NCBI GenBank assembly: GCA_030950975.1
Contig: JAUZQL010000164.1
Span: 1 to 10,008, forward strand
Direction: 5' to 3'
Length of the DNA stretch: 10,008 nucleotides
Source of the DNA: Mariprofundaceae bacterium
GTDB lineage: Bacteria; Pseudomonadota; Zetaproteobacteria; Mariprofundales; Mariprofundaceae
Shown here: in pieces, positions 1 through 5,396 of the stretch
Layout of the letters: the number at the start of each line of letters is the position of its first letter
Numbering within the stretch: the stretch's first letter is position 1
Notes under the pieces: model-generated
The model's database searches: none
What the model was told of the DNA's origin: nothing
Seen by the model: only the letters and a program-made list of their open reading frames with translations
Translations under genes and position numbers: made by a program

Positions 1-218
1 CAAAGCACACCGCGTTGTTTTTCAGCGTCTGTTAAATGGGCTATTTTATTATAAGCCCCACGAATTTTAAACGAAAAAACAGGCTGTAAATCTTCACGTT
101 TGAGCAAGACTTCATTGTGAAGTCGGGCGGAAAGTTTGCTTGCTAATTCTAACGGCGTTTCAATCGCCACGTCATAGACGCGTGCGTGTTCAATGGCTTC
201 AATGTAGTACTTCGGCAT
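1..218 (-). CDS. ilvA: Threonine ammonia-lyase (threonine deaminase), N-terminal part
   Basis: PLP enzyme that deaminates L-threonine to 2-oxobutanoate, the first step towards isoleucine; cytosolic. Only the first 72 codons are in the window and the gene runs off the left edge. The reading starts [16 protein letters not shown] and contains the family signature [20 protein letters not shown] around residues 42-61. The Lys in SFKIRGAYN is the expected Schiff-base lysine. I chose the ATG at 218 because it gives the normal short N-terminus before the TPL substrate region, and no in-frame ATG lies in the bases just upstream. No clear Shine-Dalgarno precedes it. The gene is divergent from the pabC-like gene, with about 36 bases between the two starts. 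Whether it carries the C-terminal ACT regulatory domains of biosynthetic IlvA cannot be seen, so a catabolic-type paralogue is not strictly excluded, although the N-terminus looks like the biosynthetic type. Confidence 0.9.
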   Translation of the reverse strand, partial: MPKYYIEAIEHARVYDVAIETPLELASKLSARLHNEVLLKREDLQPVFSFKIRGAYNKIAHLTDAEKQRGVL

Positions 219-254
219 ATGCGAGCTTCTACCATGTTAAAGGATAATTTCAAA
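219..254. promoter_or_regulatory. Divergent ilvA / pabC-like intergenic region
   Basis: Only 36 bases separate the ilvA start (218, minus strand) from the chosen pabC start (255, plus strand), so the two promoters must lie in this gap or inside the opposite gene. Read on the minus strand, there is a TTGAAA box (248-253), a 16-base spacer and a TAGAAG box (226-231). This is a passable sigma70-like match for ilvA, but it would place the transcript start almost at the ATG. On the plus strand, AAGGA (240-244) is a reasonable ribosome binding site about 10 bases before the pabC start. I see no convincing plus-strand -35/-10 pair. The promoter call is an inference from box similarity only. Confidence 0.25.
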
Positions 255-1046
255 ATGCCACTGCTTTATCAGATACAAGATAGGAATACATTGGATCGAG
301 GTTTGGCATACGCTGAAAGTTGTTTTGAAACATGGCGTGTGCTGAATGGAGATGTGTTTTTATTATCGAAACATCAACAACGCTTGCAGCAAGCCATGCG
401 CTTATTGGGTTGGGATGTGAGTCTGTCGGTGATTCAAACATGGTTTGACCATGCCCATCAAACCGCCATGCAACAAGGCAATGATATGCTCATTCGTCTT
501 AGTGTTTCAGCAGGTGAGGCGGCATGGGGATTATTGCCCAAACAAGAGCCTTTATTGAATGTTTATGTACAAACGATGCCAGCCATGAAGCGTGCGCCGC
601 TACATCTTCAATCAGTGGAATGGATGTTTCCAAGATATGAAAAAATTGCCAAGTTGAGTATGGATTATGGGTTTGAACTCAGGGCGATGCAGCAATGGAA
701 AGAAAATCTTAAACCACCCAAACAAGCGCTGATTTGTCAAAACTCGGAGGTCATGCACAGCTTAACTGCCAATGTTTTTTTGTATCGGCAAGGGCAATGG
801 TGGACAGCCAAAGGTTTGGGTATTTTATCGGGTGTGGTGCAAGGTTTTTTGCTGGAACAAGGGCTTGTGCAGGGCATTGTCTGCCCGCAGGCATGGTTGA
901 ATGATTGTGAGGCAATGGCGTGCAGTAATAGCGGTGTATTTTTACAGCCCGTGCAGAGTATCAATGGGCGAGATTTAGATGTGAAACATCAGGCATTGGA
1001 TGCACTTTATGCAGCATTGTCTCATGAAAAAGGAGTTGTATTGTGA
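255..1046 (+). CDS. pabC: Class IV PLP-dependent enzyme, probable 4-amino-4-deoxychorismate lyase
   Basis: Probable ADC lyase, which converts 4-amino-4-deoxychorismate to p-aminobenzoate and pyruvate for folate synthesis; cytosolic. The 263-residue length fits the family. Class IV signatures are visible: DRGLAYAESCFETWRV (residues 14-29), the phosphate-binding Arg in LSKHQQRL (R43), a likely PLP lysine in KIAKLSMDYG (K133), TANVFLY (171-177) and the GILSG loop (189-193). I chose ATG 255 over upstream in-frame ATGs at 186, 219 and 234. It is preceded by AAGGA, does not overlap ilvA, and starts where the homology starts. The gene is followed immediately by mltG, the same order as pabC-mltG (yceG) in E. 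coli, which supports the assignment. Odd: five residues before the conserved Asn the family has Glu, here it is His168, and the usual TP is TA (184-185). The sequence is divergent, so another class IV activity (branched-chain or D-amino-acid aminotransferase) remains possible. Confidence 0.8.
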   Translation: MPLLYQIQDRNTLDRGLAYAESCFETWRVLNGDVFLLSKHQQRLQQAMRLLGWDVSLSVIQTWFDHAHQTAMQQGNDMLIRLSVSAGEAAWGLLPKQEPLLNVYVQTMPAMKRAPLHLQSVEWMFPRYEKIAKLSMDYGFELRAMQQWKENLKPPKQALICQNSEVMHSLTANVFLYRQGQWWTAKGLGILSGVVQGFLLEQGLVQGIVCPQAWLNDCEAMACSNSGVFLQPVQSINGRDLDVKHQALDALYAALSHEKGVVL

Positions 1047-2005
1047 AGTGGTTAAAAGGTTTGTTGATTATGACAGCATTATTAGGACCTGCCTTATGGT
1101 TGGTTTGGCAAGAGGTACAAAAAAAACACGAGATTCAAGGGCAAACCATCATCGTTTCTCAAGGTTCTTCTTTGCATCATGTTTCGGTACAGCTTGCCGA
1201 GCAAGACATTATCACATCCCCTCGCTTGTTTCGTTGGTGGGCAAAGTATCAAGGGCAAACAGCAACGCTGAAGGCAGGTGAGTTTTATTTTTCAGGTCAT
1301 ATCAATATACCCGATGTGTTGGCTAAATTGGTCAACGGTGAGGTGGTGTTGCACCGTGTTACGATTCCAGAAGGTTTGCGCACAGTCGCAGTATTGCAAT
1401 TGCTTGCTCAGCAAACTGAAATACCCTTAAAACAGTGGCAAGCAAGCTTGGATGGATTGTTAGGCAAAGAAGTACAAGAAGGTCGTTTATTGCCTGAAAC
1501 CTATACTTATCGTTTGCCTATTAAGCCTAAAATTATATTACAATCAATGTTGAAAGCGCAAGATGAAATGCTAAAAGATGTGCCTGAAAAAGAGCGCAAC
1601 AATATACGCATCATGGCATCAATCATTGAAAAAGAGACGGCGTTAAAGAAAGAACGTCCTTGGGTTGCTGCGGTGATTCGCAATCGTTTGGCATTACACA
1701 TGCCTTTACAAATGGATCCAACGGTGATTTATGGTATTTGGAAACGTGATGGTGTGTTTTCAGGGAATATTCATCGTAAGGATTTGCATACCGATACACC
1801 GTGGAACTCTTATACACGGAAAGGTTTACCCCCAACACCTATTTGTAATCCAAGTGCAGCGAGTTTGCGTGCAGCAATAAATCCTGCTGATGTGAATTAC
1901 CTTTATTTTGTTGCCAATGGCACAGGAGGGCATGCTTTTGCTGCAAGCTTGGCAGAACATCAACGCAATGTTCATGCTTGGGTAAACTTGGAGCGTCAGC
2001 CATGA
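1043..2005 (+). CDS. mltG: Endolytic murein transglycosylase MltG (YceG-like)
   Basis: Inner-membrane lytic transglycosylase that cleaves nascent peptidoglycan strands and is thought to set glycan length as a terminase. It is 320 residues long, close to the usual size. An N-terminal membrane anchor spans about residues 4-23, followed by a LysM-like region (about 32-100) and the YceG catalytic domain. The catalytic motif is MASIIEKETA (191-200), with the active-site Glu in IIEKE (196-198). Further family blocks are MPLQMDPTVIYG (220-231), DTPWNSYTRKGLPPTPICNP (251-270) and the C-terminal TGGHAFA (294-300). The start is GTG at 1043, with AGGAG at 1031-1035 seven bases upstream. It overlaps the pabC stop by four bases (GTGA), so translation is probably coupled. 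The E. coli order pabC-mltG-tmk-holB is conserved only for the first pair, since tmk and holB do not follow here. Confidence 0.96.
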   Translation: MKWLKGLLIMTALLGPALWLVWQEVQKKHEIQGQTIIVSQGSSLHHVSVQLAEQDIITSPRLFRWWAKYQGQTATLKAGEFYFSGHINIPDVLAKLVNGEVVLHRVTIPEGLRTVAVLQLLAQQTEIPLKQWQASLDGLLGKEVQEGRLLPETYTYRLPIKPKIILQSMLKAQDEMLKDVPEKERNNIRIMASIIEKETALKKERPWVAAVIRNRLALHMPLQMDPTVIYGIWKRDGVFSGNIHRKDLHTDTPWNSYTRKGLPPTPICNPSAASLRAAINPADVNYLYFVANGTGGHAFAASLAEHQRNVHAWVNLERQP

Positions 2006-2229
2006 ACGATAGCGATGTTTGGATTATTGAATTAGATGTACCGCCCGAACGGGGGCTGATGTTGCAGGCTTGGTTGTTGGGTGAAGATGGTTTAGGGGTC
2101 ATTCGTTGTCTTGATGATGATAAAAGAAAACAGCAATTTTGGACAACCTTAAGCCAAAAAGATGATGCGCATGAATGGTTGAAAAGTTTGCCTCAGCACT
2201 TTCCTATCTTACGTGAATGGCATTGGTAA
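2002..2229 (+). CDS. Small conserved-looking protein of unknown function (75 aa)
   Basis: I do not recognise this gene with certainty. It encodes 75 residues with no signal peptide, membrane segment or cysteine pair; one Cys is present in GVIRCLDDD. The pattern is a beta strand (VWIIELDV), a helix ending GEDGLGVIRCLD, then a polar helix and an aromatic tail EWHW. This resembles the general layout of small DUF4911-type proteins, but that is a weak visual impression. The ATG at 2002 is chosen because it overlaps the mltG stop by four bases (ATGA) and has GGAG at 1990-1993, eight bases upstream. The longer in-frame reading from 1978 has no such signal. The coupling to mltG and the good ribosome binding site argue that it is a real gene translated with mltG. 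Its function cannot be inferred beyond that. Confidence 0.75.
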   Translation: MNDSDVWIIELDVPPERGLMLQAWLLGEDGLGVIRCLDDDKRKQQFWTTLSQKDDAHEWLKSLPQHFPILREWHW

Positions 2230-2230
2230 T

Positions 2231-2308
2231 ATGAAATATTTACACTTGAAGCGTCATGAGCATCTTGCCATGCTGCGTGCGAATTTAAATATAAGAGGTA
2301 GAAAATGA
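2231..2308 (+). CDS. Possible 25-codon basic small ORF upstream of dsbC-like gene
   Basis: The gap between the 75-residue protein and the dsbC-like gene contains an ATG one base after the preceding stop. It opens a 25-codon reading frame (begins MKYLHLKRHEHL, ends NIRGRK). Its TGA stop overlaps the dsbC ATG in an ATGA arrangement (2305-2308). The peptide is basic, with seven Lys/Arg and three His, and has no hydrophobic segment. The ATG has no good Shine-Dalgarno, so translation would depend on re-initiation from the upstream stop. It could be a leader peptide that couples dsbC expression to the upstream genes, or simply an untranslated spacer that happens to be open. The evidence is positional only. 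Confidence 0.25.
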   Translation: MKYLHLKRHEHLAMLRANLNIRGRK

Positions 2309-3018
2309 AACGATTGGGAATAATTTTTATACTATTCATGAGCAACTGTGCTTGGGCAAGTGATGATGCAAACATAATGCCTACAACGGCGGCACAAATT
2401 CGTGCCAACATCCCTAGCTTGCCCATTGATGCGATTCGTCCTGCACCGATTGATGGTTTGTATGAGTTAAAAGTAGGTGGGCAAATTTTTTATTCTGATC
2501 GTACAGGGCAACATGTGATTGCCAGTGGTCATATTTTTGAAACGAAAACACGCAAAGATTTAACGGCTGCTCGTTTAGAAGCCATCAACACTGTGGATTG
2601 GTCATCATTGCCTCTAAAAAATGCCATTGTTTCAGGCGATCCTAAAGGTTTACCTGTAGCTGTATTTACAGATCCGAATTGCCCTTATTGCAAAAAATTA
2701 GAACATAATTTAAAAGGTGCAAAAGGTATTAAAATTTATACCTTCTTATTCCCACTTTCTCGCATTCACCCGACAGCTAGAGCCCATGCCGAATCGATTT
2801 GGTGTTCCAAAAACCAGCATGAAGCACTTTTGGATTTGATGTTAAAGGGTAAAACACTTGCCAAAGGTACATGTAAGACACCCCTTGATGCCAATATAGC
2901 GTTAGCCCAAAAGTTAGGTATTTCAGGCACACCCACCATGATTTCAGCCGATGGGCGTAAGTTTGCAGGGGTGAAATCTGCGTCTGATCTGAAAGCTTGG
3001 TTAGCACAAAAACCATAG
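2305..3018 (+). CDS. dsbC: DsbC/DsbG-type periplasmic thiol:disulfide interchange protein
   Basis: Periplasmic disulfide isomerase or reductase. It corrects wrong disulfides and is normally kept reduced by DsbD. It is 237 residues long, as expected for DsbC. The signal peptide is about residues 1-18 (hydrophobic IIFILFM, cleavage after WAS). The N-terminal dimerisation-like domain (about 25-95) contains the GLYELKVGGQIFYSD strand pair. A linker leads to the thioredoxin-fold domain with active site CPYC (C126-C129) in FTDPNCPYC, and the cis-Pro loop GTPTM at 208-212. C167 and C190 match the structural disulfide of E. coli DsbC in spacing. AAGAGG at 2293-2298 lies six bases before the ATG. The stop is seven bases before rdgB. 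Neither the nuclease nor the M48 protein encoded downstream has cysteines in its mature part apart from the lipidated one, so the client proteins must be elsewhere. DsbC is favoured over DsbG by CPYC next to the two structural cysteines. Confidence 0.9.
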   Translation: MKRLGIIFILFMSNCAWASDDANIMPTTAAQIRANIPSLPIDAIRPAPIDGLYELKVGGQIFYSDRTGQHVIASGHIFETKTRKDLTAARLEAINTVDWSSLPLKNAIVSGDPKGLPVAVFTDPNCPYCKKLEHNLKGAKGIKIYTFLFPLSRIHPTARAHAESIWCSKNQHEALLDLMLKGKTLAKGTCKTPLDANIALAQKLGISGTPTMISADGRKFAGVKSASDLKAWLAQKP

Positions 3019-3025
3019 GACATTC

Positions 3026-3634
3026 ATGTCTATACATTTCCAACATCAGTGGGTGATTGCCAGTTCAAATGTCAAAAAACGGCAAGAAATAGCCGAAATA
3101 TTAGCCTCACTGGGTATTGAGTTACTCAGTGCGGAAGAAACGATTTTTGTCGAAGTCGATGAAGATCAAGATTCATTTGAAGGTAACGCTAGAAAAAAAG
3201 CCATCGCTTTTGCTAAGGTAAATGGTAAACCTGCGCTTGCCGATGATTCAGGCTTGTGTGTTGAAGCATTGGGGGGCGCACCGGGTATTTATTCGGCACG
3301 TTTTGCAGGCGAACATGGCTCAGATGCGGCGAACAATCACAAATTACTCACCTTGATGCAGGGGGAAACGAATCGTCAGGCATATTTTATGTGTGCTTTG
3401 CATGTGGCATTTCCTGATGATACCGCACCACTATCTTGTGAAGGTCGGGTGGATGGTTTGATTTTGAATGAAGCCCTTGGAGCATCTGGTTTTGGTTATG
3501 ATCCGCTGTTTTTTTGTCCTGAATTGAACAAAGCCTTTGCTTTGGCAAGTGCTGAAGAAAAGGCTGCTGTTTCTCATCGTGGTCGCGCTTTAAGAGCGTT
3601 GCTTAAAAAGTTACAGCACAATAACGGTAGCTAA
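3026..3634 (+). CDS. rdgB: RdgB/HAM1 family non-canonical purine NTP pyrophosphatase
   Basis: House-cleaning enzyme that hydrolyses dITP, ITP and XTP to the monophosphate and pyrophosphate, keeping deaminated purines out of nucleic acids; cytosolic, Mg-dependent. It is 202 residues long, typical for the family. Motifs in order: nucleotide-binding ASSNVKK (12-18), DSFEGNARKKA (49-59), LADDSGL with the catalytic Asp pair (71-77), GAPGIYSARFAG (84-95), SGFGYDPLF (154-162) and SHRGRAL (183-189). The start ATG at 3026 has AGGA (3017-3020) overlapping the dsbC stop codon, which gives tight coupling. In enterobacteria rdgB sits next to hemW; here it is followed by pyrD. Confidence 0.96.
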   Translation: MSIHFQHQWVIASSNVKKRQEIAEILASLGIELLSAEETIFVEVDEDQDSFEGNARKKAIAFAKVNGKPALADDSGLCVEALGGAPGIYSARFAGEHGSDAANNHKLLTLMQGETNRQAYFMCALHVAFPDDTAPLSCEGRVDGLILNEALGASGFGYDPLFFCPELNKAFALASAEEKAAVSHRGRALRALLKKLQHNNGS

Positions 3635-3643
3635 CACAGCACT

Positions 3644-3664
3644 GTCGATGGTTTGACAATCGAC
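3644..3664 (+). promoter_or_regulatory. Small hairpin in the rdgB-pyrD gap
   Basis: GTCGAT (3644-3649) and ATCGAC (3659-3664) form a perfect six-base inverted repeat with a nine-base loop. It lies about 30 bases before the chosen pyrD start and just after the rdgB stop. No T-run follows, so it is not a standard intrinsic terminator. It could act on pyrD translation or mRNA stability, or be chance. Confidence 0.2.
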
Positions 3665-3693
3665 CTCGCTTGCTTTCCAGCTATGCTTCGCCG

Positions 3694-4647
3694 ATGACTT
3701 CTTATTCTTCCACTTCTTCGATTGATCTTTCGACCCATTTTGCGGGTCTAGCCTTACAAACCCCCTTGGTTTTATTATCAGGTTGTGTGGGGTTTGGTGA
3801 GGAATACACACGCATTGAAGGATTTTCAAACCGTGATGTGGGTGCAGTGATTTTAAAAGGAACGACACTGGAACCACGCATGGGCAATGCCCCTCACCGT
3901 GTTTATGAAACACCATCAGGCATGTTGAATGCGATTGGTTTGCAAAACCCTGGTGCGCGTTATGTGATTGATGAAATTTTACCCCATTTACCCCATGATG
4001 AAACTCAATTTTGGGCGAATGCGAATGGTTCTTCCTTGGATGAGTACGCCGAAGTTGCTGCCATGTTCGATGATTCGCCTGTGACTGCGATTGAAATCAA
4101 TATTTCCTGTCCGAACGTTAAAGAAGGCGGCGTACATTTTGGCAATGACCCAATTATGGCAGCCAAAGTGGTTGAAGCCATGCGTCCAATGACAAAAAAA
4201 CCATTGATTACCAAACTTTCTCCCAACAATGCGGATATTGCTGAAACAGCACGTTTGGTGATTGAAGCTGGCAGCGATGGACTTTCTGTCATCAATACTT
4301 TGGTCGGCATGGCTGTGGATACTGAAAAACGTACACCGATTATTGGCAATATATCAGGCGGACTTTCAGGTCCTGCGATTAAACCTGTCGCCTTGTGGAA
4401 AATTCATCAAACCCGTGCTGTGGCAGCCAAACATGGTGTACCTATTTTAGGGCAAGGTGGTTTGACCAATGTCCATGATGCACTGGAGTTTGCCATTACG
4501 GGTGCGGACGCTTTGGGTCTAGGAACGGGTTTGTTTTATGACCCCTTGTTGTGTGGAAAAATATGTGAGGGTTTACGTTCATACCTTGAAAAACATGAAA
4601 TGACATCGTATGCGGATTTGGTGGGAAGCCTGCAATCATGCCCTTGA
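3694..4647 (+). CDS. pyrD: Dihydroorotate dehydrogenase, class 1 (probably 1B catalytic subunit)
   Basis: FMN enzyme that oxidises dihydroorotate to orotate in de novo pyrimidine synthesis. The active-site base is a cysteine in EINISCPNVKEGG (Cys139 counted from ATG 3694); class 2 enzymes have Ser here, so this is a soluble class 1 type. Other family blocks: LSGCVGFGEEY (28-38), GTTLEPRMGNAPHR (56-69), LNAIGLQNPG (78-87), TKLSPNN (173-179), ISGGLSGPAIKP (220-231), GQGGLTN (253-259) and ADALGLGTGLFYDP (271-284). The length of 317 residues fits. The pattern looks like class 1B, which needs a PyrK Fe-S/FAD partner, but no pyrK is in the window. The start is uncertain: ATG 3694 or an in-frame TTG at 3670. 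Neither has a visible Shine-Dalgarno. ATG is preferred because the extra eight residues look non-conserved. The 3' end overlaps the nuclease gene by up to ten bases. Confidence 0.93.
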   Translation: MTSYSSTSSIDLSTHFAGLALQTPLVLLSGCVGFGEEYTRIEGFSNRDVGAVILKGTTLEPRMGNAPHRVYETPSGMLNAIGLQNPGARYVIDEILPHLPHDETQFWANANGSSLDEYAEVAAMFDDSPVTAIEINISCPNVKEGGVHFGNDPIMAAKVVEAMRPMTKKPLITKLSPNNADIAETARLVIEAGSDGLSVINTLVGMAVDTEKRTPIIGNISGGLSGPAIKPVALWKIHQTRAVAAKHGVPILGQGGLTNVHDALEFAITGADALGLGTGLFYDPLLCGKICEGLRSYLEKHEMTSYADLVGSLQSCP

Positions 4648-5396
4648 TGCGTGTTTTTTTATGTTTATGCGTGCTGCTTTTTTCTTATCCTGCACACGCA
4701 GGAACCTTGTCATGGCTTAGTGATACGCGCTGGGTGACGGTTGCGAAGGTGTATGATGGCGATACCTTTCAAACACGCCAAGGTGAAAAAATTCGTTTTC
4801 TTAATCTCAATACTCCTGAAATCCAGCATCGAGATTCACAAGCAGAGATAGGCGGCAATATCGCTAAAAAAGCGTTGACTGCTTTGCTATTGGGAAAGCA
4901 GGTTCGCTTGCGTTTTGATAAAGAAAAAAAAGATAGGTATGGGCGCACCTTGGCACAAGTTTGGATGCGTGATGGTCGATGGGTCAATGCGTGGTTGCTC
5001 AATCAAGGGTATGCCCATCTTTATAATTTTGAACCCAATACTCGCTGGGCAAAAAAACTTGCGGTCGAAGAGAGCAAAGCACGTCAAAAAAAGCTAGGAA
5101 TTTGGAAAACAGCACGTTTTCGAGTGATTCAAGCCACAAAAGTGTCGCACAAAAATATTGGTCAATATCGAGTGATGGAAGGCGTTATCAAAGCTGTGTT
5201 CGGTCGTCAACACTGGTCATTTCTTATGGGGAAAGTGCGTGTATCCATTCCTAAAGCGTATCGCCAATATTTTCGATATGCGCCTGATGTCAACCAAGGG
5301 CTTCGTGTCATGGTGCGTGGAAGAATACGCATATCGAGAAAAGGACAGCTATTTTTATCCCTCCATTCACCCTATGATTTAGAGGTATTAAGATGA
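4638..5396 (+). CDS. Exported thermonuclease-like (SNase fold) protein
   Basis: Probable secreted or periplasmic Ca-dependent nuclease of the staphylococcal nuclease family. The signal peptide is about residues 1-21, cleavage after AHA. The SNase domain spans about 32-155. VYDGDTF (38-44) holds the metal Asp, IRFLNLNTPE (52-61) the catalytic Arg53 and Glu61, and DRYGRTLAQV (99-108) the catalytic Arg103, followed by VNAWLLNQGYAHLY. The second classical metal Asp (DTPE in S. aureus nuclease) is Asn58 here, a change that I recall being tolerated in many bacterial homologues. About 95 further residues follow (VIQATKV to the end) with a beta-rich look ending SPYDLEVL, perhaps a second OB-like domain. 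Mature cysteines are absent. ATG 4638 has GGGAAG at 4623-4628 and overlaps pyrD. ATG 4647, one base into the pyrD TGA, is an alternative. The stop overlaps the next gene as ATGA. Confidence 0.87.
   Translation: MPLMRVFLCLCVLLFSYPAHAGTLSWLSDTRWVTVAKVYDGDTFQTRQGEKIRFLNLNTPEIQHRDSQAEIGGNIAKKALTALLLGKQVRLRFDKEKKDRYGRTLAQVWMRDGRWVNAWLLNQGYAHLYNFEPNTRWAKKLAVEESKARQKKLGIWKTARFRVIQATKVSHKNIGQYRVMEGVIKAVFGRQHWSFLMGKVRVSIPKAYRQYFRYAPDVNQGLRVMVRGRIRISRKGQLFLSLHSPYDLEVLR

Noticed and set aside
243..248. GATAAT as a -10 box for the pabC-like gene
   Set aside because: No acceptable -35 box lies 16-18 bases upstream and no extended -10 TG is present. It would also start the RNA at the ATG itself, despite a usable AAGGA there.
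1000..1281. 93-codon plus-strand frame across the pabC-mltG junction
   Set aside because: It is out of frame with both real genes, which account for the same DNA with conserved motifs.
3611..3916. 101-codon minus-strand open frame across the rdgB-pyrD junction
   Set aside because: It overlaps the ends of two well-supported genes, has no recognisable motif, and its composition looks like antisense of coding DNA.
4005..4349. 114-codon minus-strand open frame inside pyrD
   Set aside because: It lies wholly opposite a strongly conserved dihydroorotate dehydrogenase, has no family motif, and is a shadow of the coding bias on the plus strand.
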